Assembly (NCBI RefSeq): GCF_026283965.1
Contig: NZ_JAPDPD010000028.1
Location: 1-56,598, forward strand
DNA length: 56,598 nt
Reading direction: 5' to 3'
Origin: Dyella subtropica
Lineage (GTDB): Bacteria; Pseudomonadota; Gammaproteobacteria; Xanthomonadales; Rhodanobacteraceae
Shown piece by piece: positions 29,551-39,423 of the stretch. The number at the start of each line of letters is the position of its first letter. The stretch's first letter is position 1. The notes below the pieces were generated by a model, which searched no databases, was not told where the DNA came from, and worked only from the letters and a program-made list of their open reading frames with translations. The translations under genes were made by a program, and so were the position numbers.

Positions 29551-30636
29551 GTGAGCAGGGTTTGGAATTTCAGTGCAGGACCGGCCGCTATCCCCACGGC
29601 GGTGCTCGAACGCGCACAGCGCGAGTTGCTGGACTGGAATGGCAGCGGTGCTTCCGTAATGGAGCTGTCCCATCGCGGCAAGCTGTTTATCGCGCTGGCC
29701 CAGCAGGCCGAGGCCGATCTGCGCGAGCTGATGGGCATTCCGAACGACTATGCCGTGCTGTTCTTGCAGGGCGGCGCTACCCAGCATTTTGCGCAGATTC
29801 CGATGAACCTGGCGGGTGAGGGCGATAGCGCCGATTACATCGTCAACGGTCATTGGGGCGAGAAGGCTGCCAATGAAGCGGCGCCGTATCTGCGCGTGAA
29901 CATTGCTGCCAGCAGCAAGGCCGAGCAGTACCTGCGTCTGCCGCCGCGCGAATCGTGGCAGCTCGATCCAGGTGCCGCTTATGTGCACTACACGCCGAAC
30001 GAGACGATCCACGGCGTGGAATACCGCGATATTCCGGATGTCGGCGAGGTGCCGCTGGTGGCGGATTTCTCTTCCAATATTCTGTCCGAACCGCTCGATG
30101 TCAGCCGCTTCGGGCTGATCTATGCCGGTGCGCAAAAGAACATCGGTCCGTCGGGCCTGGTCGTGATGGTGATCCGCCGCGATCTGCTGCAGCGCGCCTC
30201 GCGGCCGATGGCCAAGATCTTCCGCTATGCCGAGCAGGCGGCGAACGACTCCATGCTCAACACACCCAACACCTGGGGCTGGTATCTCGCTGGGCTGACC
30301 TTCCAATGGCTGAAGGAGCAGGGTGGCGTTGCCGCGATGGCCGAACGCAACCGCACCAAGGCGGAGCTGCTCTATCAGGCCATCGATGGCTCCAGCGGCT
30401 ACTACCGTAACCCGGTGGATGTCCCGGCGCGCTCGCGCATGAATGTGCCCTTCACTCTGCACGACAGCGCGCTCGATGCGGATTTCCTGAAGGAGTCCGA
30501 CGCAGCGGGGTTGATTGGATTGAAGGGACACAAAGCGCTGGGCGGCATGCGCGCCTCGCTCTACAACGCCGTGCCGGTCGAGGCCGTGGAAGCGCTGGTC
30601 GGGTTCATGAAGGATTTCGCCGCGCGACACGGTTAA
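29551..30636 (+). CDS. serC: Phosphoserine aminotransferase
   Basis: PLP enzyme of serine and pyridoxine biosynthesis: phosphohydroxypyruvate plus glutamate gives phosphoserine plus 2-oxoglutarate. 361 residues, as in E. coli (362). It starts at GTG 29551 with SRVWNFSAGPAAIP, the family N-terminus. PLP lysine K196 in YAGAQKNIGPSG; FLQGGATQHFAQIPMNL at about 71-87 binds phosphate. First of the serC-pheA-aroA run, a conserved amino-acid biosynthesis block. Confidence 0.96.
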   Translation: MSRVWNFSAGPAAIPTAVLERAQRELLDWNGSGASVMELSHRGKLFIALAQQAEADLRELMGIPNDYAVLFLQGGATQHFAQIPMNLAGEGDSADYIVNGHWGEKAANEAAPYLRVNIAASSKAEQYLRLPPRESWQLDPGAAYVHYTPNETIHGVEYRDIPDVGEVPLVADFSSNILSEPLDVSRFGLIYAGAQKNIGPSGLVVMVIRRDLLQRASRPMAKIFRYAEQAANDSMLNTPNTWGWYLAGLTFQWLKEQGGVAAMAERNRTKAELLYQAIDGSSGYYRNPVDVPARSRMNVPFTLHDSALDADFLKESDAAGLIGLKGHKALGGMRASLYNAVPVEAVEALVGFMKDFAARHG

Positions 30637-30720
30637 GTCGCTGCAGGGTGTCCTTTTCGGAATCGAATCGGGCACTATGCAGGAATCATTTGGACATCTT
30701 TACTCCCAGACAGCCAGACC

Positions 30721-31833
30721 ATGACCGATCAGGACAAGACCGACCAGGGACAGACCGGTAGCTCGCTTTCGCAGGTGCGCGAACGGATCGATAGCATCGA
30801 TCGCCACATCCAGGAACTCATTTCTGAGCGCGCCAATTGGGCGCAGGAAGTGGCTCGCGTGAAAGGCGAAGGCCTTTCGGCCATCGACTATTACCGCCCC
30901 GAGCGCGAGGCCCATGTGCTGCGTATGGTGGTGGATCGCAACCACGGCCCGCTGTCGGATGCCGAGATGGTGCGGTTGTTCCGCGAAATTATGTCCTCCT
31001 GCCTGGCGCAGGAAGACCCGCTCAAAGTCGGCTTCCTTGGCCCGGAAGGCACTTTCAGCGAGCAGGCTGTGCGCAAGCATTTCGGCCACGCCGCTTATGG
31101 CCTGCCGCTGGGCAGCATCGAGGAAGTGTTCCAGGAAGTCGCCGCGGGCCATGCCGATTTCGGCGTGGTGCCCGTGGAGAATTCCGGGCAGGGCATGATC
31201 CAGGTCACGCTGGACATGTTCCTCACCTCCGATGCCAAGATCTGCGGTGAAGTCGAGTTGCGTGTGCACCAGTGCCTGCACTCGCAGGGCGGTCGCATCG
31301 AGGACATCAAGCGCATTTACGCGCACGCGCAGTCGTTGCAGCAGTGCAAGACCTGGTTGCGCATCAACCTGCCGGGCGTGGAATCCATCGCGGTGAGCAG
31401 CAATGCCGAAGCGGCGCGTCTGGCACGTCACGCCGACGATGCCGCAGCCATCGCGGGCGAAACGGCGGGGCGTGTCTATGGCCTCAAGACGATCGCCAGC
31501 GCCATCGAAGATCGCGCGGACAACACCACGCGCTTCCTGGTCATCGGTCGCTCGCTGTTTCCACCGTCGGGCAACGACCGCACCTCGCTGCTGATCACCG
31601 TCAACGACAAGCCGGGCGCACTGTACGACGTGCTCAGCCCGTTCGCCTCGCATGGCGTAAGCCTCAACCGCATCGAGTCGCGCCCGGCCCATACGGGGAA
31701 ATGGCAGTACGCCTTCTTCATCGACGTGTCCGGTCACGTTGAGGACGCGCCGATCCAGGCGGCCATGCAGGAAATGGGTGCCGCCGCAGCCAAGGTGCGT
31801 GTGCTCGGCTCCTACCCGGTGGCCTTGCCCTGA
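30721..31833 (+). CDS. pheA: Bifunctional chorismate mutase / prephenate dehydratase
   Basis: P-protein of phenylalanine synthesis, 370 residues. Chorismate mutase (AroQ) domain at about 15-95 (RERIDSIDRHIQELISERAN). Prephenate dehydratase domain at about 102-280 (GFLGPEGTFSEQA, VPVENSGQGMIQVTLD, DNTTRFLVIG). ACT domain at about 290-365 (RTSLLITVNDKPGALYDVL, NRIESRP) for phenylalanine feedback. No attenuator-type leader peptide was found in the 84 bases after serC. Confidence 0.96.
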   Translation: MTDQDKTDQGQTGSSLSQVRERIDSIDRHIQELISERANWAQEVARVKGEGLSAIDYYRPEREAHVLRMVVDRNHGPLSDAEMVRLFREIMSSCLAQEDPLKVGFLGPEGTFSEQAVRKHFGHAAYGLPLGSIEEVFQEVAAGHADFGVVPVENSGQGMIQVTLDMFLTSDAKICGEVELRVHQCLHSQGGRIEDIKRIYAHAQSLQQCKTWLRINLPGVESIAVSSNAEAARLARHADDAAAIAGETAGRVYGLKTIASAIEDRADNTTRFLVIGRSLFPPSGNDRTSLLITVNDKPGALYDVLSPFASHGVSLNRIESRPAHTGKWQYAFFIDVSGHVEDAPIQAAMQEMGAAAAKVRVLGSYPVALP

Positions 31834-31876
31834 CTGTTTTGTGGCGGCCGCGAGCGCCTGCCGCTGGAGATTCTTC

Positions 31877-33184
31877 GTGACTCGACTCGACTGGAATAGC
31901 CATCCCGGCCGCGCGCTGCAGGGCAGCGTGCGGGTGCCGGGCGACAAGTCCGTATCCCATCGTTCGCTGATGCTTTCCGCATTGGCGGATGGGCGTTCGC
32001 ATATTCGCGGTTTCCTCGAAGGCGAGGACACCCGCGCCACCGCCGCCGTGCTGCAGCAGCTGGGCGTGCGTATCGAAACGCCAGCCGAAGGCGAGCGCGT
32101 GGTGCACGGCGTAGGGCTGCATGGTTTGCGCGGTACGACGCAGGCGCTGGATTGCGGCAATGCCGGCACTGGCATGCGTCTGCTGGCCGGCCTGCTGGCC
32201 GGCCAAGCCTTCGATAGCACGCTCGTCGGCGATGCCTCGTTGTCAAAGCGGCCCATGCGGCGCGTGACCGATCCCTTGGCTTTGATGGGTGCGCGTATCG
32301 ATACGCAGGATGGCCTTCCGCCGCTGCGCGTGCATGGTGGGCAGCCGCTCAAGGGCATTGCTTATACGTTGCCGGTCGCCAGTGCGCAGGTGAAGTCGGC
32401 CTTGTTGCTGGCGGGTTTGTACGCCGATGGCGAGACCGAGGTGATCGAGCCGCATCCCACGCGCGATTACACCGAGCGCATGCTGGCTGCCTTTGGCTGG
32501 CCGATCGCTTTCGCCCCGGGGCGCGCACGTCTCACTGGGCGCCATAGCCTGAAGGCGACGAACGTCGACGTGCCCGCGGATTTCTCTTCGGCCGCTTTCT
32601 TCCTTGTAGCCGGCAGTATCGTGCCCGGCTCGGAACTTCGGCTGCCTGCGGTGGGGTTGAACCCGCGCCGCACCGGTTTGCTGCAGGCACTGCGCCTGAT
32701 GGGCGCGGATATCCGCATCGAGAACGAGCGCGAGAGCGGTGGCGAGCCCGTGGGCGATCTGGTCGTGCGCCACGCGCAGCTGCATGGCGTCGAGCTGCCC
32801 GAAGCCCTGGTGCCGGACATGATCGACGAGTTCCCTGTGTTGTTCATCGCCGCTGCCGTGGCCGAAGGACGGACGGTGGTGCGCGGCGCGGCGGAGCTGC
32901 GCGTGAAGGAATCCGATCGCATTGCCACCATGGCGGCTGGTTTACGTGCCATCGGTGCGTCGATCGAGGAGACGCCGGATGGCGCCATCATCGACGGTGG
33001 CGCGCTCCGTGGCGGCGAAGTGGATAGCCATGGTGACCACCGCATCGCGATGAGTTTTGCAGTGGCCGGCCTGGTGGCGCAGAGCGCGATCCGTATCAAG
33101 GATTGCGACAACGTGGCCACCTCGTTCCCGGGCTTTCTTGAGCTGGCCAACGGCTGCGGTTTCGCGCTAGCCAAGGCCCGCTGA
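31877..33184 (+). CDS. aroA: 3-phosphoshikimate 1-carboxyvinyltransferase (EPSP synthase)
   Basis: Sixth step of the shikimate pathway, joining shikimate 3-phosphate and PEP. 435 residues from GTG 31877, chosen because the next residues (TRLDWNSHPGRALQGSVRVP) lead straight into the family motif VPGDKSVSHRSLMLSALADG. LDCGNAGTGMRLLAG at about 94-108 is the EPSP signature. RVKESDRIATMA and DHRIAMSFAVAGL near 340 and 385 hold the catalytic Asp/Glu/Arg residues. It begins 43 bases after pheA. Confidence 0.95.
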   Translation: MTRLDWNSHPGRALQGSVRVPGDKSVSHRSLMLSALADGRSHIRGFLEGEDTRATAAVLQQLGVRIETPAEGERVVHGVGLHGLRGTTQALDCGNAGTGMRLLAGLLAGQAFDSTLVGDASLSKRPMRRVTDPLALMGARIDTQDGLPPLRVHGGQPLKGIAYTLPVASAQVKSALLLAGLYADGETEVIEPHPTRDYTERMLAAFGWPIAFAPGRARLTGRHSLKATNVDVPADFSSAAFFLVAGSIVPGSELRLPAVGLNPRRTGLLQALRLMGADIRIENERESGGEPVGDLVVRHAQLHGVELPEALVPDMIDEFPVLFIAAAVAEGRTVVRGAAELRVKESDRIATMAAGLRAIGASIEETPDGAIIDGGALRGGEVDSHGDHRIAMSFAVAGLVAQSAIRIKDCDNVATSFPGFLELANGCGFALAKAR

Positions 33185-33245
33185 GCTGGCTCTCGTCTGC
33201 TTGGCGTGTTGCGGTTAGGCTTGGCGACTTCCGAACGAGGTCGCC

Positions 33246-34022
33246 ATGTCCGCCACCGTACCGCCCTTTATTGTCGCCATCCCCGCCCGTTACGGTTCCA
33301 CGCGTTTGCCGGCGAAGCCGTTGCGTGCGATCGATGGCGTGCCGATGGTGGTTCGCGTGGCGCAACGTGCGCTGCAGGCGGGCGCGGCCCAAGTGGTGGT
33401 GGCTGTTGACGATGCACGCATCGCCAACGCGCTGGCTGGGCAGGGTGTGGATGTCTGCATGACGCGCAGCGATCATGCTTCGGGCAGTGATCGTCTGGCC
33501 GAATGCGCAACGCACTATGGCTGGGCCGACCACGCCATCGTGGTGAATCTGCAGGGTGATGAGCCGTTCGCACCGGCCGCCGGTATTCGCGAAGTGGCTC
33601 GGGCTCTGGCGGAGGACGACGCGCCAGTCGCCACACTGGCCACGCCAATTACCGAGGCGCATGAGTTGTTCGATCCGAACGTGGTCAAGCTGGTTCGCGC
33701 CTCTAACGGGCGCGCGTTGTATTTCAGTCGTGCGCCTATGCCATGGGCGCGAGATGCTTTCGCCCTCAGTCACGATGCGTTGCCGGCCGACGTGCCGTTC
33801 CTGCGCCATATCGGCATTTATGCCTACCGCGCGGGCTTCCTGAAGCGCTATGCGAGCCTCAGTCGTACGCCGTTGGAGCAGGCTGAGTCGCTGGAGCAAC
33901 TGCGCCTGATGGAGCACGGTCATGCCATCGCCGTGCGCCTCACGCCGGAGCCCTTCCCGCCGGGTATCGACACCGAGGCGGACCTGATACGCGCCGAACA
34001 GTGGTTGCGCAGCCAGGCATGA
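33246..34022 (+). CDS. kdsB: 3-deoxy-manno-octulosonate cytidylyltransferase
   Basis: Activates Kdo with CTP for lipid A-core synthesis; cytosolic. 258 residues. N-terminal nucleotide-binding motif [20 protein letters not shown] at about 10-29, then [11 protein letters not shown] near 77, [10 protein letters not shown] near 99 and [12 protein letters not shown] near 158. The stop overlaps the start of the phosphatase gene (ATGA), so the two are translationally coupled. Confidence 0.95.
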   Translation: MSATVPPFIVAIPARYGSTRLPAKPLRAIDGVPMVVRVAQRALQAGAAQVVVAVDDARIANALAGQGVDVCMTRSDHASGSDRLAECATHYGWADHAIVVNLQGDEPFAPAAGIREVARALAEDDAPVATLATPITEAHELFDPNVVKLVRASNGRALYFSRAPMPWARDAFALSHDALPADVPFLRHIGIYAYRAGFLKRYASLSRTPLEQAESLEQLRLMEHGHAIAVRLTPEPFPPGIDTEADLIRAEQWLRSQA

Positions 34023-34486
34023 GTGCGCCGCGAGTGTTGTTTGTTTGCCTCGGCAATATCTGCCGCTCGCCTCTGGTTGAGGTCGTGGCGCGCAAGCGTT
34101 GTGTGGAGGCCGGGCTCGACGTGGTGGTTGCCTCTTGTGGCACGGGTTCCTGGCATGTGGGGAAGGGCGCTGATGAGCGGATGCGCCGCGCCGCCGCGGC
34201 AGCCGGCTTCGATCTCTCCGCGCATCGCGCACGTCAGCTGCGGCGATGTGACCTTGATGATTTCGACCTGGTGCTGGCGATGGATCAGGACAACCTGTAT
34301 GGCGTGGAACGCCTTGCAACACCGCAGTCGCATGCGGAAACGGGGTTGTTTCTTGAGTGGAGCGGCGCCGCTCCGCCGGTCGAGTTTCCCGATCCGTACT
34401 TCGGGAGTGCCGATGGCTTCACTGAATCCGTCGCTCTGGCCGAGCGCGGAGTGGCCGGCCTGATCGAGCGTTTGCGTCATCGTTGA
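34019..34486 (+). CDS. Low-molecular-weight protein-tyrosine phosphatase
   Basis: A 155-residue LMW-PTPase. The P-loop CLGNICRSP gives nucleophile C10 and R16; the general acid is D125 in FPDPYFGS. Start at 34019 shares an ATGA overlap with kdsB. Relatives such as Wzb/Etp act on tyrosine autokinases in polysaccharide export; no such kinase is nearby, so the substrate is unknown. Coupling to a Kdo gene suggests, but does not prove, an envelope role. Confidence 0.9.
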   Translation: MSAPRVLFVCLGNICRSPLVEVVARKRCVEAGLDVVVASCGTGSWHVGKGADERMRRAAAAAGFDLSAHRARQLRRCDLDDFDLVLAMDQDNLYGVERLATPQSHAETGLFLEWSGAAPPVEFPDPYFGSADGFTESVALAERGVAGLIERLRHR

Positions 34487-34534
34487 TGCGGCATCGTGGA
34501 ATGAAATCGAAGCAAACCGGCTAGAATTGCTCTC

Positions 34535-36361
34535 ATGCAGCCCACCTCGTCGCAAGCCTTCGATGGCAAGGCTTTTGTCCGCACCCTGACCACTTCGCCC
34601 GGCGTCTACCGCTACTTCGACGCGGAGGGCGACCTGCTCTACGTCGGCAAGGCCGGCAACCTGAAAAAGCGCGTTGGCAGCTACTTCCTCAAGCCGAGGA
34701 TGGAGCCGCGCATCGCCGCCATGGTGTCGCAGATCGCGCGGACGGAAATCACCGTGACGCGCACCGAGGGCGAGGCGCTGCTGCTGGAATCGCAGCTGAT
34801 CAAGTCGCTCAAGCCGCGCTACAACATCCTGCTGCGCGACGACAAAAGTTATCCATATATCTATCTCTCCGGTGGTGAGGATTATCCGCGGCTGGCCTTC
34901 CACCGCGGTGCGCGCAACATGCCGGGGCGCTACTTCGGGCCGTACCCGAGCACGTTTGCCGTGCGCGAAAGCCTCAACCTGATGCAGAAGCTGTTCAAGG
35001 TGCGGCAGTGCGAGGACAGTTATTTCCGCAATCGTTCGCGTCCCTGCCTGCAACACCAGATTGGCCGCTGTACGGCGCCGTGCGTGCAGTTGATCACCGT
35101 GGACGATTACCGCAATGACGTACGCCATGCGGAGATGTTCCTAGAAGGACGGAGCAGCGCGGTGATCGACGAGTTGGCCGGCACGATGGACCAGGCGGCC
35201 AAGGCGCTGGAGTTTGAGCGTGCCGCGGCGATGCGCGACCAGGTCGCGGCCCTGCGCAAGTTGCAGGCACAGCATCATGTGCAGGGCGCCAGCGCGGACA
35301 TGGACGTGATTGCCTGCCGCATCGAATCGGGCATGGCCTGCGTCAGTGTGTTGTTCTTCCGCAACGGCATCAGCCTGGGCACACGCGACTTCTTCCCGCG
35401 CCTGCCACTGGATGCGGAGCCGGCCGATGTGATGGCCCAGTTCATCGCGCAGTACTACCTGGATCGTCCCGTGCCGCGAGAGCTGATCCTGGGCGAGGCG
35501 GTGGCGGATCAGGCGATTCTGGCCGAGTTGCTGGCCCAGCAATCCGGCCATGCGGTGGATCTCAAATCCAGCGTGCGCGGCGAACGCGCGCGTTTCCTGC
35601 AGATGGCCGAGCGCAATGCGCAGGCGTCACTCACCGCGCGCCTGGCCAGTCGCCAAGCCCTCGGCGCTCGCTTCGACGATTTGCAGAAGCTGCTGGAGCT
35701 GGACGAATCGCCGCGCCGCATCGAGTGCTTCGACATCAGCCACACCATGGGCGAAGCTACCGTGGCTTCGTGCGTGGTGTTCGGGCCCGAGGGGCCGGAG
35801 AAGTCTCATTACCGCCGCTTCAATATCAGTGGGATCACGCCGGGCGACGACTATGCCGCCATGCATCAGGCGCTGACCCGCCGGTTCCGCAAGGTGGCGG
35901 AGGGCGAGGGCGCCTGTCCGGATATCTTGCTGATCGACGGCGGCAGCGGCCAGGTGGCGCAGGCGCTGGAGGTGCTGCGAGAGCTCGGCGTCAGCGGCGT
36001 CCATGTGGTGGGCGTGGCGAAAGGCCCCGGCCGGCGTGCCGGCGAGGAAACCCTGGTGCTGGCCGATTCGGGACGCAACCTGCATCCGGGGCCGGCGTCG
36101 CCGGCGCTGCATCTGGTGGCCGCGGTGCGTGATGAGGCCCACCGCTTCGCCATCAGCGGGCATCGCAAGCGCCGTGAGAAAGCACGCGAACGCAGCGTGC
36201 TGGAAGACGTCCAGGGCATCGGGGCGCGGCGGCGCACGGCCCTGCTCAAGGCCTTCGGCGGGCTTGCCGGTGTGGAGGCGGCGGGCGTGGAAGAGCTGAT
36301 GCAGGTCAAGGGCATTGATCGCGGCCTGGCCGAACGCATTTATGCGGTGCTGCATGGCTGA
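34535..36361 (+). CDS. uvrC: Excinuclease ABC subunit C
   Basis: Makes the dual incisions in nucleotide excision repair. 608 residues (E. coli 610). N-terminal GIY-YIG nuclease (GVYRYFDAEGDLLYVGKAGN, about 19-38), cysteine-containing region CLQHQIGRCTAPC, UVR domain near 205-240, RNase H-like 5' nuclease with ECFDISHTMGEATVAS near 395 and LLIDGGSGQVAQALEVL near 467, and C-terminal tandem HhH (VQGIGARRRTALLKAFGG). The pgsA gene follows, as in E. coli. Confidence 0.96.
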   Translation: MQPTSSQAFDGKAFVRTLTTSPGVYRYFDAEGDLLYVGKAGNLKKRVGSYFLKPRMEPRIAAMVSQIARTEITVTRTEGEALLLESQLIKSLKPRYNILLRDDKSYPYIYLSGGEDYPRLAFHRGARNMPGRYFGPYPSTFAVRESLNLMQKLFKVRQCEDSYFRNRSRPCLQHQIGRCTAPCVQLITVDDYRNDVRHAEMFLEGRSSAVIDELAGTMDQAAKALEFERAAAMRDQVAALRKLQAQHHVQGASADMDVIACRIESGMACVSVLFFRNGISLGTRDFFPRLPLDAEPADVMAQFIAQYYLDRPVPRELILGEAVADQAILAELLAQQSGHAVDLKSSVRGERARFLQMAERNAQASLTARLASRQALGARFDDLQKLLELDESPRRIECFDISHTMGEATVASCVVFGPEGPEKSHYRRFNISGITPGDDYAAMHQALTRRFRKVAEGEGACPDILLIDGGSGQVAQALEVLRELGVSGVHVVGVAKGPGRRAGEETLVLADSGRNLHPGPASPALHLVAAVRDEAHRFAISGHRKRREKARERSVLEDVQGIGARRRTALLKAFGGLAGVEAAGVEELMQVKGIDRGLAERIYAVLHG

Positions 36362-36402
36362 TGAGCGCGTGCGACACTGAGCCCATGAACGCGAAGGTAC
36401 CT

Positions 36403-37011
36403 ATGCGCATCAACCTGCCGACCTGGCTCACCCTGTTCCGCGTGGCGCTGCTGCCGGTGATGGTTGTGGTGTTCTATTGGCAATTTCCCGGCCACAACAT
36501 CACGGCGGCGATCGTGTTCCTGCTGGCCGCCTTTACGGACTGGCTGGACGGCTATCTTGCCCGCCGCTTGAACATGGCCTCGGCCTTCGGCGCATTTCTC
36601 GACCCCGTGGCCGACAAGTTGATGGTCGCGGTCACGTTGTTCCTGCTGGTGGAGTCGCACCGCGGAGGCTGGCCGGGCATCCTGATGGCCGTAACGGCGG
36701 CGATCATCGTCGGTCGCGAAATCAGCGTCTCTGCCCTGCGCGAATGGATGGCCGAAATCGGCATGCGCGCCACGGTGAAAGTGGCCTTTGTCGGCAAGAT
36801 GAAAACGGTGATGCAGATGATCGCGCTGGTGGTGCTGATCGTGCAGCACGAGAAGAGCGCCGAGGCGTTGCGGCTCTACCACATTGGCGAAGCATTGCTG
36901 GTCGTGGCAGGCGTGCTGACCATCTGGTCGGGCCTGCATTATCTGCGCGCGGCGTGGCCGATCCTGCGCGGGGAGCAGCCCCGTCGTGATCTTGCTGACG
37001 AAGACGCATAA
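36403..37011 (+). CDS. pgsA: CDP-diacylglycerol-glycerol-3-phosphate 3-phosphatidyltransferase
   Basis: Makes phosphatidylglycerol phosphate in the inner membrane. 202 residues from ATG 36403 (MRINLPTWLTLFRVALLP), preceded by a GAAGG site; in-frame ATGs at 36361 and 36385 are alternatives. The CDP-alcohol phosphotransferase motif DG-x2-AR-x8-G-x3-D-x3-D is complete, starting DGYLARRLNMASAFGAFLDP. Several membrane helices. The uvrC-pgsA-tRNA order is the same as in E. coli. Confidence 0.95.
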   Translation: MRINLPTWLTLFRVALLPVMVVVFYWQFPGHNITAAIVFLLAAFTDWLDGYLARRLNMASAFGAFLDPVADKLMVAVTLFLLVESHRGGWPGILMAVTAAIIVGREISVSALREWMAEIGMRATVKVAFVGKMKTVMQMIALVVLIVQHEKSAEALRLYHIGEALLVVAGVLTIWSGLHYLRAAWPILRGEQPRRDLADEDA

Positions 37012-37027
37012 GGTTTATTGCAGAGGC

Positions 37028-37055
37028 TTGACGACGCTTGTTTAGCCATTACAAT
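37028..37055 (+). promoter_or_regulatory. Sigma-70-type promoter of the first tRNA-Gly
   Basis: TTGACG (37028-37033), 16-bp spacer, TACAAT (37050-37055), 13 bases before the tRNA. Close to consensus. Confidence 0.7.
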
Positions 37056-37068
37056 GCGCGACTCCGAT

Positions 37069-37144
<76 letters not shown>

Positions 37145-37152
37145 GATTCAAA

Positions 37153-37181
37153 ACAAAGCCCCGGCCTAGCCGGGGCTTTGT
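37153..37181 (+). terminator. Terminator after tRNA-Gly copy 1
   Basis: A perfect 13-bp stem acaaagccccggc / gccggggctttgt with loop cta, followed by tgtttt. Confidence 0.88.
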
Positions 37182-37258
37182 TGTTTTCAGTCCATGGAAT
37201 CGGACTTATGGGCAGCCTGCGCAGATGTCCGAAATGTGAAAAAAACACATCGGGACTC

Positions 37259-37286
37259 TTCACAAATGCCGATGTTCTGCTATGAT
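37259..37286 (+). promoter_or_regulatory. Probable promoter of the second tRNA-Gly
   Basis: TTCACA (37259-37264), 16-bp spacer, TATGAT (37281-37286), 13 bases before the tRNA, the same spacing as for copy 1. Both tRNAs share the leader gactccgat. Confidence 0.6.
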
Positions 37287-37299
37287 TTCTGACTCCGAT

Positions 37300-37375
<76 letters not shown>

Positions 37376-37383
37376 GTTTTCAG

Positions 37384-37409
37384 CAAAACCTCGGACTCCC
37401 GGGGTTTTG
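37384..37409 (+). terminator. Terminator after tRNA-Gly copy 2
   Basis: Stem caaaacctcgg / ccggggttttg (one G-T pair) followed by a TTTTTT run. Confidence 0.8.
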
Positions 37410-37455
37410 TTTTTTCAGCGAAGCGTGATCTTTCCGGTTACGATTCGTGCGCAAT

Positions 37456-37529
37456 GGCCAGGTGGCAGAGTGGTCATGCAGCGGCCTGCAAAGCCGTGTA
37501 CGCCGGTTCGATTCCGACCCTGGCCTCCA
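37456..37529 (+). tRNA. cysT: tRNA-Cys(GCA)
   Basis: 74 nt with acceptor GGCCAGG / CCTGGCC, anticodon GCA at 37488-37490, T-arm GGTTCGATTCC and encoded CCA. Confidence 0.98.
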
Positions 37530-37555
37530 TTGCGTAGTGGTTCGTTCGAACCAAC

Positions 37556-37579
37556 AAAGCCCGCCGCGTTGCGGGCTTT
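37556..37579 (+). terminator. Terminator after tRNA-Cys
   Basis: Stem aaagcccgc / gcgggcttt around cgcgtt, followed by TTGTTG. Confidence 0.75.
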
Positions 37580-37714
37580 TTGTTGCCTACCGCATGAGCT
37601 TTATTCATGCGGCAGGCTTGGTTACGGAAGCTTATGAACAAAGGTCTGCATGTTAGGATGCGGGCCGCCTGAATGGTGCCTCGGCGCGAAGTGTGTCCGT
37701 GTCACTGACTTCCT

Positions 37715-37801
37715 GCCCGGATGGCGAAATTGGTAGACGCAAGGGACTTAAAATCCCTCAGCCGCAAGGCTATGCGGGTTCGATTCCCGCTCCGGGCACC
37801 A
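37715..37801 (+). tRNA. leuZ: tRNA-Leu(TAA)
   Basis: 87 nt with acceptor GCCCGGA / TCCGGGC, anticodon TAA at 37749-37751, long variable arm (cagccgcaaggcta) as in class II tRNAs, and encoded CCA. Its 3' end marks the left edge of an integrated island; a decayed second copy of the 3' half lies at 43742-43800. Confidence 0.98.
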
Positions 37802-37869
37802 TTAAAATCAACAACTTACGATACTGGCCCGGTGTGCCAAAGGCCGCTGTGTAAAATTCGGTGTAAAAA

Positions 37870-38750
37870 TCAGCGCCGTTTTCCGGGCTTACCGGGCACC
37901 GTCACGACCGGCAGCTCTTTGTCGTAGTCGTCGATCATCCGCTCCGATTTGTGTCCGCTGGCATGCTGCTTGTCGTGGCGCGTGCCCGGCGTATCGGTGA
38001 TGTCCTTGCGCTTGTTGTCGTGGGTTCCGAAGCGTTGCCCCTCGGTGATCACGCCGGCCTCGATAGCCAGCTTTACCATTGCCTGCCACCGACTCTGGAA
38101 CGTCCCAGGCTTCACCTGCGCGCCTTCCTGGGTGACCAGCACAATGCGATCCTTTGCATGGAGCTGCTGGGGGCATGCCCCGACGCTTCAAGATCAGCCG
38201 GCGCCGCTCGATTGCTGCATCCCACGCGGCACGGAGGCGCGGCGTCCAGGCGACGATATTGTCGCGACTGCCTTTGCGGCGGTTCGTGCGCAAGCCCTCG
38301 GGCAGCCCGGCATCTTCGGTGAGTGTGGTGACCTCAATGCTGCGGAGGCGGCAGAGGTACATCAGCTCCGCGCTCATCCAGAGATAGGGCGCAAGGCTGC
38401 CCTTGCGTTGCGACGTATAAGTGGCGCGCTCCTTCGCGAAGGTGATCAGGGCATCCCATGCGTCATTTTCTGGGAGGCGCTGGCGTTCCGCTCCTTCATC
38501 TGTTTGAGGCCCTTTACCGGGTTACGAGGCATCTTCCCGTAGCGCACGCCCCACGAGTAAATCAGGCGCACGTAGCGCATAAAGTGGTTTGCTTTGGTGG
38601 GCGTGCCTTCGTCCTTGGCGATGCGCGACACGAGCGCCCGATAGAGGGGGGGGCGAGCTTTGCCGCCGGCAGTGTGCCGAGCGGGCCAAGGCGCGTTTTC
38701 TGCTTTGAGGCGACATTCTGGTACTTGATATAGCCGTCCTGGGTGACCTT
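37870..38750 (-). pseudogene. Frameshifted tyrosine-recombinase (phage integrase) relic 1
   Basis: Three consecutive frames read as one integrase. The part at about 38480-38700 is the core-binding domain (RALVSRIAKDEGTPTKANHF, YSWGVRYGKMPRNPVKGL). The part at about 38160-38480 is the first half of the catalytic domain with the arginine box (MYLCRLRSIEVTTLTE). The part at 37870-38142 is the end, with the histidine box FGTHDNKRKDI, HASGHKSERMI and the nucleophile Tyr in DDYDKE. Breaks lie near 38480 and 38160. The N-terminus is unclear. It lies 68 bases from tRNA-Leu, pointing at it. The coding order and adjacency identify it as the island's own integrase. Confidence 0.85.
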
Positions 38751-39423
38751 TGCCAGCTGCGAAAACTCCAACCGAACCAGTAACGCGCAATGCAGCACGA
38801 ACAGCATCAGAGCCATTTTGGAGCAGGTGGCCAACGTCGGCCAGCAAGTTCTAAGCGTCGAAGGCTGCTCGTTCAAATCGCTGGGTTCATATGTTCCAGA
38901 TGTGAGTCGCCCCTACATTGCTTTCACTGGTCCCCTCGCGGTCAATAAGGACAACTTCTACGAGCGCGCCAACATCTACGAAGATGTTTTTGAGCGACCC
39001 GCATTCCTCGGTCAGGGGAACATGACCTGGGTCCAAGTTTCGAAAGCCTCGAACACGACCCTGGCAAATGCCACGGACACAGCCATACCTTTCGACACGG
39101 TCGATGGTGTGCTCACTTGGTTCGGAGACTTCCTTGGCAGCGGCGTGGTCATTCCGGAAAATGGGACCTACGCTTTCTCGGCGCATCAAACTTTTACTAG
39201 CCCTGCGGCCGGACACAAGCGGCTCAAGGTACAGATTAACGGTGTGACTGTGGCCAGCGGATCGGCTGAAAGCTGCGACGATAGTGTGACGGCGTCAGGC
39301 ATTCAGCAGCTCAAGCAGGGCGACGTCATCGGCGCGTCAATACGGCAAGAGACCGGCGCATCTCTCACGCTGGCTGGTTCAGCTGTTGCTACGTCCTACC
39401 TGATGGCTAAGCGAATTGCCTGA
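38743..39423 (+). CDS. Phage tail-fibre-like C-terminal fragment (C1q/jelly-roll type), probably 5'-truncated
   Basis: An open frame of 226 residues. The first ~30 residues overlap the integrase relic and look random, so the true coding part probably starts internally and the gene is a fragment. The rest (about 60-226) has a beta-rich pattern: FERPAFLGQGNMTWVQVSKA, DTVDGVLTWFGD, VIPENGTYAFSAHQTFTSPA, RLKVQINGVTVASGS, LKQGDVIGASIRQETGASL. This resembles the C1q/TNF-like receptor-binding heads at the ends of phage tail fibres. No other tail genes are present. The identification rests on fold pattern, not on a named family; function probably lost. Confidence 0.45.
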   Translation: MTFASCENSNRTSNAQCSTNSIRAILEQVANVGQQVLSVEGCSFKSLGSYVPDVSRPYIAFTGPLAVNKDNFYERANIYEDVFERPAFLGQGNMTWVQVSKASNTTLANATDTAIPFDTVDGVLTWFGDFLGSGVVIPENGTYAFSAHQTFTSPAAGHKRLKVQINGVTVASGSAESCDDSVTASGIQQLKQGDVIGASIRQETGASLTLAGSAVATSYLMAKRIA